A DNA stretch of 64,000 bases from Bifidobacterium callitrichos DSM 23973 (GTDB taxonomy: Bacteria; Actinomycetota; Actinomycetes; Actinomycetales; Bifidobacteriaceae): positions 1-64,000 of the forward strand of contig NZ_JGYS01000013.1 in NCBI RefSeq assembly GCF_000741175.1, written 5' to 3'. The position numbers and the translations under genes were made by a program. Below, one piece after another: positions 1 to 7,980 of the stretch (position 1 is the stretch's first letter; the number at the start of each line of letters is the position of its first letter). Under the pieces are notes generated by a model that saw only the letters and a program-made list of their open reading frames with translations, searched no databases and was not told where the DNA came from.

Positions 1-2
1 TC

Positions 3-554
3 GCCGACGCCATTCGCTCCGCACAATCGGTGGATGCATACGATATGGATGCGCTTCGGCAGATGGCTGCGCATGTGGTGACCGCTACGGCGGCGGTATC
101 CGATGCGATTGCAGCCCATGATGCGCAAGCCGCTCTTGATGCGGCTCAGCAAGAGCAGAGGAAGACAGCCAAGACGCCATCGTCCTCACGTAGAGCTTCA
201 TCAACGACTGACAGCCATACTTATCAGAGCGGAAACGACACGACCGATTACACGTTTGCTGGCGACTGTTACACGGCAGCCGAATGCCAAGCGGCCATCG
301 ACGGTGCAGGACGTAATCAGGTGCATGCGCTGCACACGCAAAAGGGGTCCACCTACTATGAGATCCACAATGATCATGGTGGATCATCAACATGGGGCAA
401 GGATAGCGTAACGATCAACGGCCAGGCCCATACGCTCGGGCAGTGGCGTCCGGCGACGTATGTCAATGGGCAGCCGATGGAGGAATCCCAGAAGGGTGAG
501 TATTTCCAGACCTGTGACGCCAACGGCAAAGTGTGGTTCGCTCCGATTCAGTAA
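3..554 (+). CDS. Unknown protein, 3' part only (start lies before the window)
   Basis: The reading frame is open from the first bases of the window, so the N-terminus is missing; the GTG at 30 is probably internal. The visible 183 codons begin with an Ala/Gln-rich, probably helical stretch (about residues 1-50), then a Ser/Thr-rich linker (SSSRRASSTTDSHTYQS), then a compact C-terminal domain with three cysteines (GDCYTAAEC and QTCDANGKVW) and several aromatic residues. This looks like the extracytoplasmic end of a surface or secreted protein, because the coil, linker and cysteine-bearing domain are arranged as in exported proteins, but no signal peptide can be seen here. I do not recognise the family. 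It converges on the alkaline phosphatase gene, with a dispersed repeat and a terminator between them. Confidence 0.6.
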   Translation, partial: ADAIRSAQSVDAYDMDALRQMAAHVVTATAAVSDAIAAHDAQAALDAAQQEQRKTAKTPSSSRRASSTTDSHTYQSGNDTTDYTFAGDCYTAAECQAAIDGAGRNQVHALHTQKGSTYYEIHNDHGGSSTWGKDSVTINGQAHTLGQWRPATYVNGQPMEESQKGEYFQTCDANGKVWFAPIQ

Positions 555-567
555 TTGCCCCCTCAGT

Positions 568-615
568 GACTACCCCTCAGACCTGCTTTGCAGGCCAGCT
601 CTTCTCACCTGACAA
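568..615 (-). repeat. Dispersed structured intergenic repeat, copy 1
   Basis: Read on the minus strand this matches the repeats at 57230-57280 and 58732-58778: a TTGTCAGG start, AGCTGGC, a short hairpin (here CCTGC/GCAGG) and a TGAGGGGTAGTC end. The hairpin stem differs between copies yet still pairs, which suggests a maintained structure. It lies just after the stop of the upstream gene. Confidence 0.6.
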
Positions 616-647
616 CGATAACGTATCGTCAGACTTTCAACGACAAA

Positions 648-684
648 AGAGGCTGTCACCGGATTTGCTCCGGCGACAGCCTCT
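648..684 (-). terminator. Rho-independent terminator of the alkaline phosphatase gene
   Basis: Ten-base arms AGAGGCTGTC (648-657) and GACAGCCTCT (675-684), with CCGG/CCGG pairing inside. On the minus strand the stem is followed by a TTTT run (AAAA at 645-648 on the plus strand). It sits between two convergent genes and may act on both. Confidence 0.75.
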
Positions 685-719
685 CTCCGTTAACCTAACT
701 CGTCGTTAGTCGAGTGGGG

Positions 720-3104
720 TCACTTCTTGACGGCGTAGGCCTTGAAGGAGACGCCTTCGTTGTTCCATCCGGCCTTGACCGCGGAGTTGACCTCGGTTTC
801 GGACAGGGTGAGAACGTGCTCGCCGGAGTTCGGGTTGTAGATGCGGAAGACGCTGTCAGGAGCATCGTCGGTCACGTACCAGGCGATGGTCTCGTACTTC
901 CATCCGGCCTTGACGAGGTTGTTCTTTTCCTTCTCGCTCAAGGTGTAGTGGTGAGAGCCGTCGTTCTTGTTGTACAGACGGTAGACGGGCTTGGCCTTGG
1001 TGTCGCTGGTGGTCTGGAACTGCTCGCCTTCACCCTTCCAACCGGCGCGGACCAGAGCGGAGTACTCGGCGTAGCTGGTGGTGTACAGGTGGGAGCCGCC
1101 GCGGGTCTCGTTCGGGTTGAACGCACGGTAGACGGCAGCGCGGCCTTCCGGCACGTCCGGCTGCTCCGGCTGACCCGGGGTAGGCGTCTCGCCGCCCTCG
1201 CCGAGGGTCACGGTCACGGTCTTGCCGGACTGGCGGCCGGTGACGGTGAGCTTGTAGCCTTCCTTCGCGTTCTTCAGCGCGATCTCGGTGGTGCCGGCGG
1301 TCTGGACGCGCACGCCGGAGAGCGGGGTGCTGGAGGCGGACTGGTCGACGACCTTGCCGGAGGCATCGGTCAGCTGGTAGGCGAGAACCGCGTCACCGTT
1401 GAAGCCGGTGGCCTTGGCGGTGTAGGCGCCGTCCTTGCCCTCGACGCTCACTTGGGCGCCGTCGGACAGCTTCTTCTGGGCGTCGGTGCTGGTGGCGAGG
1501 CCGAGCGCGTTGCCGATGGTGTAGAAGTTGTCGGTCTGGTCGGTCAGGCCGTCGACGCGGGAGGCGTTCGGGCCGGAGGCGGCGATGCGCAGCTGGGTGC
1601 CGGTGTGGCTCATGTTGCCCTGAGCGTCGCTCGGATCGGCCTTGCCTTCGACGTCGTTGGAGGTGTCCTTGCCATTGCCGTAGAGGTCGTCCTCGGAGGT
1701 GCCGTAGGAGATGACGGTCTTGGAACCGTCACGGTTCTTGAGCACGGTGCTGAGGGCGTAGATCGGCTGGGACTCGACGATCTGGGAGGTGTGGGCGTGG
1801 TCGGCGGTGACGATGACGAGCGTGTTGCTCAGGTCAACCTTGGCGAGGGCCGCGGAGATGGCCTTGTCGAGGTCGTCGGTCTCACCGATCTGGCCGCAGG
1901 CGTTGGCGTTGTGGTCCTGCTTGTCGATCGAGGCACCCTCGACCTGCAGGAAGTAGCCGTTCTTCTGGCCGTTCGGGTTCTTCTGCAGCAGGTCGATCGA
2001 CTTGCTGGTGAAGTCGGCGAGGGACGCGCCCTGATTGCCGAGCCAATTCGGGTTGACGGAGCAGACGGTCGGGTTCTCGTCCTTCTTCGGGTCCTGCTTG
2101 GTGGCGACGGACGGGTTGAACTCGGTCGGCAGGTTGCCGTCGCCGAGCAGGGCGAGGACCGGCTTGGTCTGGTCGGCGGAGGAGAGGTTCTTGAAGCCGT
2201 TCACGTCACCGGACTTGACGGTCTGGAAGCCACGGGCCGCGGCCTGATCCCACAGGGTCTTGCCGTCGAGGCCGAACTGGTTGAAGTACTTGGCGCCACC
2301 GCCGATGGTCACGTCGGCGCGGGTGTCGAGCAGCTGCTCGGAGATGGAGCCGATGCCGCCGTTGGCCTTGAGCTGGTCGGCGAGGCAACGCTTGGCGGCT
2401 TCGGCGGCACCGTCGGAGGCGTCGATCTTGCCGTCCTTGTTGGTGTCGGTCTTGCCGTCCCACTTGCCCTGCGGGCCGTAGCAGGCGCGCTCGGAGGAGT
2501 GGGATTCGAGGACGGCCGGGGTGGCGTCCTGGATCTCGGCGGTGGTCACGTTGCCCGTGGCCTTGCCGGCAGCCTTGGCGAGCTCGATGAGGTTGAGCTG
2601 CGGGTTGCCCTTGACGTCGATGTCGACGGCGTTGTTGTAGGTCTTGGTGCCGGTGGCCCAGCCGGAGCCGGACGCGGAGGAGTCGGTGACCGGGGTCAGG
2701 ACGCCCGCGGTCTTGGAGCCGGCGAGCGTACCGTCGGACTTCTTGGCCAGCAGGCCGTCGTTGGAGCTGTTGCCCAGCGAGAAGGTGGTGTACTGGCCGA
2801 CACCGGTCTCGACACCCTGCGTGGGCTGGCCGAGGCGGTCGATGCCCTCGAACTTGCCGTTGAGGCCGTGCAGGTAGTTGCGGGCGACGGTGATCTCGGA
2901 ATCACCCATGCCGTCGCCGATGAACAGGATCACGTTCTTAGCGTTCTTCGAGCCGACGGCGGCGATGCGCTGCGCACCGCCGTGGACGGACAGAGCCGCG
3001 ACGTCCTTACCTTCCGCGGCAGTCGCCGTGCCCGCGACACCCGCGAGCGTGGCCACCGCGGCGAAGGCGGCCACTGCCGCCTTCAGACCATTGTGCTTCC
3101 CCAT
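720..3104 (-). CDS. Secreted alkaline phosphatase with C-terminal DUF5648-type repeat triplet
   Basis: 794 residues. A Sec signal peptide (about 1-29, ending ATATAA) is followed by a PhoA-family domain: FIGDGMGDSEIT with metal ligand Asp64, the nucleophile motif VTDSSASGSGWATG (Asp141-Ser142, aligned by eye with E. coli Asp101-Ser102), the metal-binding EGASIDKQDH, VTADHAHTSQIV and SHTGTQ. It should hydrolyse phosphomonoesters outside the membrane. PhoA enzymes are usually about 450-500 residues; the excess here is a beta-rich linker (about 540-640) and three YR-YN-N...H-YT...GW repeats (about 655-790). There is no LPXTG motif or C-terminal membrane segment, so the repeats are the likely retention module. 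The ATG is preceded by AAAGGA with 7-nt spacing. Confidence 0.93.
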   Translation of the reverse strand: MGKHNGLKAAVAAFAAVATLAGVAGTATAAEGKDVAALSVHGGAQRIAAVGSKNAKNVILFIGDGMGDSEITVARNYLHGLNGKFEGIDRLGQPTQGVETGVGQYTTFSLGNSSNDGLLAKKSDGTLAGSKTAGVLTPVTDSSASGSGWATGTKTYNNAVDIDVKGNPQLNLIELAKAAGKATGNVTTAEIQDATPAVLESHSSERACYGPQGKWDGKTDTNKDGKIDASDGAAEAAKRCLADQLKANGGIGSISEQLLDTRADVTIGGGAKYFNQFGLDGKTLWDQAAARGFQTVKSGDVNGFKNLSSADQTKPVLALLGDGNLPTEFNPSVATKQDPKKDENPTVCSVNPNWLGNQGASLADFTSKSIDLLQKNPNGQKNGYFLQVEGASIDKQDHNANACGQIGETDDLDKAISAALAKVDLSNTLVIVTADHAHTSQIVESQPIYALSTVLKNRDGSKTVISYGTSEDDLYGNGKDTSNDVEGKADPSDAQGNMSHTGTQLRIAASGPNASRVDGLTDQTDNFYTIGNALGLATSTDAQKKLSDGAQVSVEGKDGAYTAKATGFNGDAVLAYQLTDASGKVVDQSASSTPLSGVRVQTAGTTEIALKNAKEGYKLTVTGRQSGKTVTVTLGEGGETPTPGQPEQPDVPEGRAAVYRAFNPNETRGGSHLYTTSYAEYSALVRAGWKGEGEQFQTTSDTKAKPVYRLYNKNDGSHHYTLSEKEKNNLVKAGWKYETIAWYVTDDAPDSVFRIYNPNSGEHVLTLSETEVNSAVKAGWNNEGVSFKAYAVKK

Positions 3105-3225
3105 GATTGGTCCTTTCGTACCTCTGATTTCAGTACGAGGCTCACGTTAGGAATCGTATCCGTCGCCTGAACGACACCTATGGGGCACCTTGGGGATATT
3201 TGGGTGAATTCTGGGAGTACGTAGT

Positions 3226-3240
3226 GAGAATGAGAATCAT
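3226..3240. promoter_or_regulatory. Fur-like AT-rich box between alkaline phosphatase gene and its upstream neighbour
   Basis: GAGAATGAGAATCAT differs at two of 15 positions from the classical Fur-box half GATAATGATAATCAT. It lies about 120 bp upstream of the phosphatase start and next to the terminator of the neighbouring gene. Regulation is not shown; a chance match is quite possible. Confidence 0.25.
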
Positions 3241-3245
3241 ATGAA

Positions 3246-3281
3246 AGAACGTCTCCTCTGAATCCTCAGAGGAGACGTTCT
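3246..3281 (-). terminator. Terminator-like hairpin downstream of the 3337-4953 gene
   Basis: Perfect 16-base arms (3246-3261 and 3266-3281) starting AGAACGTCTCC, with a four-base ATCC loop. It lies directly after the stop of the unknown secreted protein, read on the minus strand. The T-tract is weak. Confidence 0.7.
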
Positions 3282-3336
3282 CGCGAGATTTACGTAATCG
3301 CTATCGAATCATCACTGGTCTATCATCCGCTAGCCA

Positions 3337-4953
3337 TCATCGAAGGACGTTCCAGGCGATGTCCTCGCTCTTCCAGCCGTGCGCGACGTCGAAATCGACC
3401 TCGGCCTTCCTCACGGTGTAGAAGTGCTCACCCGAGTTCGGGTTGTAGACGCGATACAGCGGCACCTTCGCATCCTCGGACACGTAGAAGCCGATTCCCT
3501 CGTCATGCCATCCGGCCTTGATCGCGTGATCGAACTCGACCTTGCTCAGGGTGTAGAAGTGCGAGCCATCGTTCGGGTTGTACGCACGATAGACGGGCTT
3601 GCCCTTGTCCACCGTGACGAACGACTGCCCCTCATCCTTCCAGCCGAGAGCCGTCAGATGCCTGACCTCGGCGAGACTGGACGTGTAGTGGTGGGAGCCG
3701 GCGCGTGTCTCGTTCGGGTTGAACAGGCGATATACGGTGACCTCCTTGGCGGTCTCGGCAGTGCCATCCTTGTCCACGGTGACGTCGGTCCAGCCCTGCA
3801 GCTGGCCTTCGCCGTCGGTGAGCGCGATCGTGTGCTTGCCGTCGGCCACGGTCTTGGGGATATACGCGTCCACGTAGTACTGCTTGGCGGGGTCGGTAGC
3901 CTTGGAGTCCTTCTGGACCTCGAGGTAGGGGGCGCCACTCGGGTCAGTCAGCGCGGTGGGTGTGGAGTAGATGTAGCCGTACCAGATGCACGGGTCGGTG
4001 TTGTCGGTGGCGTCGAGCTTGGCCTTGCACTCGGCGCTCAGGTTCCTGACGTACAGGCGGTAGACGGATCCCTGCTTGGCGTTGCCGTCCTGGGCGGTGA
4101 CGCCGTTCCTGTCGGAGCCGAGCACGGTCTCCTCGCTCGGGGCCGTGGGCTCGGAACCGGTGGTGAATCCGGGGGCGGCGTAGGCGTAGTTGCCTGCCAT
4201 GTTCGTGGTGCCGTCGTTGAATTCGATGTGCGCGCCCACCGAGAGCGTGTGGACGTCGACGTTGACCGGCTGGTTGAACTTGCCCAGTTTGCGCAGTTCG
4301 ATGCCCCAGATGGTGGAGAGGTCGTAGAGCGAGGTGTATCCCTCGTAGTCCGAAGTGGTCTGGTTGCGGTTGCCGTAGAAGTGGTTGGGCTGCAATCCGA
4401 CCAGCGTCATGTCGAACGTGCCGGTGGCGGGACGGGTTTCGGTGTCCCATGCGTCCGGGTAGTAGCGGACCCATTCGCGATACGTGTAGTCGACGTAGTC
4501 GTTAGTGCCGAAATCCCTGCGACCGGTGTGTTCGCCGAAGAACTTCTCATAGTCCTCCTGCGTCAGATCCTCGTCGGAGACGCCCTTGCATGAGGAATCC
4601 CAGGCGACTCCCCAGGCGGACGGGTCGGGCGTGCCCGGATGATAGGTCATCGTGCTGATCTCGTTCACGTAGGCGACCGGGCAGATCGACTTGATCTGGT
4701 CCTTGTACTCCGGGTCGATGCTGTAGCTGACCTTCAGTCCGGCGGAGTGCGCGCCGACGTCCTCGACCTTGACGTCCGTGATGGTGACGGCCTTCTCCTT
4801 GTCGGCGGCGTACGTCGACTCGCGGCTTTCGGACAGCGTCTGCGGCGCGGGTTCGGCCACGGTGCCGTTGTCGGCGGCGTTGGCGGCGGGCGCTCCGGCG
4901 AACAATGTGCCGGCGGCGACGAGCAGCGCCGCGATTCTTGCCAGTTTCCTCAT
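3337..4953 (-). CDS. Secreted protein of unknown function with C-terminal DUF5648-type repeat triplet
   Basis: 538 residues from the ATG at 4953, chosen because AAAGGAG lies 11 nt upstream and the protein then opens with a clean signal peptide (MRKLARIAALLVAAGTLF...AANAA). Starting at 5001 would put 16 unlikely residues before it. Residues about 30-395 form an unrecognised, beta-rich, Tyr/Trp/Asp-rich region with a few cysteines (ICPVAYV, SSCKGV, ECKAK, DPCIW), suggesting an extracellular ligand-binding or enzymatic domain. The last ~140 residues are three DUF5648-type repeats (VYRLFNPNETRAGSHHYT, VYRAYNPNDGSHFYT, LYRVYNPNSGEHFYT), each ending in a GW-E motif. No LPXTG motif or membrane anchor. 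It is transcribed towards the phosphatase gene on the same strand, but a terminator separates them. Confidence 0.85.
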   Translation of the reverse strand: MRKLARIAALLVAAGTLFAGAPAANAADNGTVAEPAPQTLSESRESTYAADKEKAVTITDVKVEDVGAHSAGLKVSYSIDPEYKDQIKSICPVAYVNEISTMTYHPGTPDPSAWGVAWDSSCKGVSDEDLTQEDYEKFFGEHTGRRDFGTNDYVDYTYREWVRYYPDAWDTETRPATGTFDMTLVGLQPNHFYGNRNQTTSDYEGYTSLYDLSTIWGIELRKLGKFNQPVNVDVHTLSVGAHIEFNDGTTNMAGNYAYAAPGFTTGSEPTAPSEETVLGSDRNGVTAQDGNAKQGSVYRLYVRNLSAECKAKLDATDNTDPCIWYGYIYSTPTALTDPSGAPYLEVQKDSKATDPAKQYYVDAYIPKTVADGKHTIALTDGEGQLQGWTDVTVDKDGTAETAKEVTVYRLFNPNETRAGSHHYTSSLAEVRHLTALGWKDEGQSFVTVDKGKPVYRAYNPNDGSHFYTLSKVEFDHAIKAGWHDEGIGFYVSEDAKVPLYRVYNPNSGEHFYTVRKAEVDFDVAHGWKSEDIAWNVLR

Positions 4954-5153
4954 CTCTTCTGGAACTCCTTTCGTTCCGCTGTGGATGGGTCCGACGCCCA
5001 TCCGATGAGCACCAACTTACTCGTACACCGCTTCGGACTTGCCAATCTTGGCAACCTTTGGTGAAGCCGTGCGTGGTCAGGCCTTTGGCAGTCCGATCAT
5101 CGTCCCGTCACTATGATGGTGGTGTCCATATAGCCGACTGTGGGGGTTTAACA

Positions 5154-6512
5154 ATGTGGCGGCAGCAAGTCGAGCGGTTTCTGGAGCGGAATCTGGCGCC
5201 ATTGCTGGTGTTCCTCGTGATCGCTTCGCTGCAGGGCGCCTACTACATGGAGGCTGTGGGGCCGTTGAGCATGCCCGATCCCGATCTGCATGCCACTACG
5301 TCGTATGCGGTGGCGACAGGTCAGGCGTTCAATCCCACGACGACGAAGACCGATGAACATGGCAACACGGTGAAGGTCCAGCATCTCACCGGTGATTCGC
5401 GTTTCCTGGAGAATGAGGCCTTCCGTAACATTCTGGTCTCCTCGGTGTTGGACAAGCCCTTCACCAGGGACAAGCACATAGGTCTGCAGCAGGGGGCGGA
5501 CAGGGAAACGCCGAGGATGGTGACGATCCCCAACGTTCATGTACGCAACCGATCCAACCAGTATTTCCCCATCGCATACCTGCCACAGGGTCTCGGATTG
5601 GCTTTGGGAATGCACGGCGGTCATTCGCCGTACGAGTGCTGGCAAATGGCACGTCAGACCAATCTCATCATGTTTCTCATCCTGTTCTCTCTGGCGATCG
5701 CGCTGACACCTCGGGCCAAGTTCCTCGTCGTGCTCGTGGGCGCACTCCCGCAGGTGGCGTTCATCTCCTCCAGTCTTATGGCCGACGCCACGTATATCGG
5801 CGTGAGCGCTTGCTTTGTGGGCATGCTGCTGCATCTTGCGGATAAGAAATCCTCCGCACGATGGTGGGAGCTGACAGCGCTGATAGCGCTTATCGTGCTG
5901 TTGTTCTTCTGCAAGGTCGTATACGTTCTGGAGGCATTGCTGGTTCTTGTCCTGCCGTCCGCGGTGGTCTCATGGAAGCGCAAGGGACTGGTCGTAGGCC
6001 TGTCCGTGTTGCTGGGTGTGGTGCCATATGTGTTATGGCACAATCGGTTCGGCGGCATGCTGGCGCGCGTGAACGTGGCCGACAACATCGGGTTCATGAT
6101 TCATTACCCGGTTCGCGTGCTCAAGATCATCCTATGGAATGTCCTCCAGCTGCCGCAGACGCTCGGCGACGTGCCGGCCTCGTCCTCCGTGGCGGTCGCA
6201 GCCATGGCCTTGGGGTGGGTTCTGGTCATGGCGTGCACGTCGAAGATCGAGCGGCCCGATTCGATGCTCGGCTGGCTGAGCGCATACCGCTACTCGATCG
6301 TGGCGGTAGCGGCGGCGCTGCTGGCGACGATGCTGATCTATCTGTCGTTGATGGCGACGTGGATGAACATGCCGAAGCTTCCGCTCACCGGCGAGATCGA
6401 AGGGTTCCAAGGGCGTTATCTGTTGCCGCTCCTGCCTCTGCTGCTGTGCTCGACGGCAGTGAGTTCAGTGCCGACGGCTACACTGTCGACGGGAACGGGC
6501 ATGAAGGGATAG
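5154..6512 (+). CDS. Polytopic membrane protein, DUF2142-like
   Basis: 452 residues from the ATG at 5154, preceded by GGGGG with 7-nt spacing; the open frame upstream looks non-coding. After one N-terminal hydrophobic segment (LLVFLVIASLQGAYYM) comes an extracytoplasmic loop with PDPDLHATTSYAVATG, then about eight to nine membrane segments, including a stretch with the DUF2142 look (LPQVAFISSSLMADATYIG). Proteins of this type are integral membrane proteins often found in cell-envelope polysaccharide loci and share features with GT-C glycosyltransferases; a biochemical role is not established. It ends about 40 bp before the next secreted-protein gene on the same strand, so the two are probably co-transcribed. 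Confidence 0.8.
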   Translation: MWRQQVERFLERNLAPLLVFLVIASLQGAYYMEAVGPLSMPDPDLHATTSYAVATGQAFNPTTTKTDEHGNTVKVQHLTGDSRFLENEAFRNILVSSVLDKPFTRDKHIGLQQGADRETPRMVTIPNVHVRNRSNQYFPIAYLPQGLGLALGMHGGHSPYECWQMARQTNLIMFLILFSLAIALTPRAKFLVVLVGALPQVAFISSSLMADATYIGVSACFVGMLLHLADKKSSARWWELTALIALIVLLFFCKVVYVLEALLVLVLPSAVVSWKRKGLVVGLSVLLGVVPYVLWHNRFGGMLARVNVADNIGFMIHYPVRVLKIILWNVLQLPQTLGDVPASSSVAVAAMALGWVLVMACTSKIERPDSMLGWLSAYRYSIVAVAAALLATMLIYLSLMATWMNMPKLPLTGEIEGFQGRYLLPLLPLLLCSTAVSSVPTATLSTGTGMKG

Positions 6513-6555
6513 ATCGCCCGTTATGCAGAGAGGAATCAGAGTTTTGGGAAACGGC

Positions 6556-7866
6556 ATGTTTCATATGATGAGGCGGATGTGCGCGCTGATCGTGGCGGGT
6601 GCCGCCTCGGTGTCGTTCGGTCTGGTGGCGCAGTCCACAGCGGTGGCAGATGAGGGTGATTCGGGCACGACGCCCATGTATCGTCTGTACAACCGTAATT
6701 CGGGAGAGCACTTCTACACGGCCAATGCCGATGAGCGCGACTATCTGCTGGACCAGCACTGGCGCGACGAGGGCATCGGCTGGGTGGCTCCGAAGCATTC
6801 CGATACGCCCGTCTATCGTCTATACAATCCCAACGCCGGAGACCACCACTACACCGTGGGGGCCAAGGAGCGCGATCACCTCGTCAGGCAGGGCTGGAAC
6901 TATGAAGGCATCGGCTGGTATTCCGATGACAGCGAGCGAGTGCCACTCTACCGCCAGTACAATCCCAATGCGATCGCCGGAGCGCATAACTACACCACCA
7001 GCTCCGATGAGAGCGACATGCTCGTGAGCCGCGGCTGGCATGATGAGGGCATCGGCTGGTACGCCGTGGCCAAGGGGCAGGCGCAGCAGCCGGTGACGAT
7101 GGACAAGGACGGATCGTACGCCTCCATCGAGGGGTACATGCGTCTCGACGGTACGGGAACTGGATACCACACGAAGATCGACATTTCGGACAACAGGGGC
7201 GCCGTGGTCTCATTCGGTATCCAGTACGAGAAGGACATCCATCTGGTGTCTCCGCGTCTCGCCTCCAACACGGCGTTTCTGGTGGAGAACGTGATGTCAC
7301 ACTCCGATGTGCCGGGACCCGAGGGCAAGGAATACCTGTATCTGGATGCGGCACCGCTGCGCGAGGACGTGAAGGTGCGCCTGTCCTGGTACCGAGACAA
7401 CACCATCAGGGTGTACGTCAACGATCTGGAGGTCGTACGCACCAGGACCCGTCTGGCCAGCCCGTTCATCTTCTCGACCGAGGGCAGCGTGGCGAGGAAC
7501 GGTGATTCCATCGATGCCGGCATACACGGCGTCCGCATCAAGGTGGGCAGGGACGCCTCCTCCTACGGCACCATGGGCGAGTGGAACGACCGCAACGACT
7601 ACTTCGGTCTGGACGCGATCATCTCCAAGTACGGTCAGAAGGTCGACCAGGCCGGACCGTATGCCACGCATGGCGGGCACGTGCAGGGTGCCGACTTCGT
7701 GTTCCGCGGGACTTCGGACATCCCCGGCGTGGATGCGAAGGGACAGCCGTGGACGTGGGACACGAGCTTCGAGACCATCGAGCCCAACACCGGAGAGATT
7801 GGCCATCCGCTCTCCGCCATCGCGAACATCGCCCAGTATCGGGTGGACGAAGAGGACGACGAGTGA
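6556..7866 (+). CDS. Secreted protein with N-terminal DUF5648-type triplet and unknown C-terminal domain
   Basis: 436 residues from ATG 6556; TTG 6544 (GAGAGG 10 nt upstream) and ATG 6523 are alternatives. A signal peptide (MFHMMRRMCALIVAG...STAVA) is followed at once by three repeats (MYRLYNRNSGEHFYT, VYRLYNPNAGDHHYT, LYRQYNPNAIAGAHNYT). This is the only protein in the window with the triplet at the N-terminus, and here the repeat with the extra loop is the third, not the first. Residues about 185-436 form a beta-rich domain (SIEGYMRLDGTGTGYHTKI, VKVRLSWYRDNTIRVYVND) that resembles a concanavalin-like jelly roll in style only; I cannot assign a family. The tail is acidic (DEEDDE). It follows the DUF2142-like gene closely, suggesting a joint role at the cell surface. 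Confidence 0.8.
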   Translation: MFHMMRRMCALIVAGAASVSFGLVAQSTAVADEGDSGTTPMYRLYNRNSGEHFYTANADERDYLLDQHWRDEGIGWVAPKHSDTPVYRLYNPNAGDHHYTVGAKERDHLVRQGWNYEGIGWYSDDSERVPLYRQYNPNAIAGAHNYTTSSDESDMLVSRGWHDEGIGWYAVAKGQAQQPVTMDKDGSYASIEGYMRLDGTGTGYHTKIDISDNRGAVVSFGIQYEKDIHLVSPRLASNTAFLVENVMSHSDVPGPEGKEYLYLDAAPLREDVKVRLSWYRDNTIRVYVNDLEVVRTRTRLASPFIFSTEGSVARNGDSIDAGIHGVRIKVGRDASSYGTMGEWNDRNDYFGLDAIISKYGQKVDQAGPYATHGGHVQGADFVFRGTSDIPGVDAKGQPWTWDTSFETIEPNTGEIGHPLSAIANIAQYRVDEEDDE

Positions 7867-7980
7867 CTCCACGCGTCGCGGATGTCGTCATCCGCCGCAT
7901 ATAATCCATCTTCCAATGGGTTTCGCTTCACCGTGAATTCCCGATAGATGGTGTCATAGAGGTACTCACGGGAGACGCTT

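Noticed and set aside
714-3170. 818-codon frame on the plus strand opposite the phosphatase gene
   Set aside because: Shadow of the real gene: low-complexity Val/Gly/Leu/Asp-rich protein with no domain, forced by GC-rich codons.
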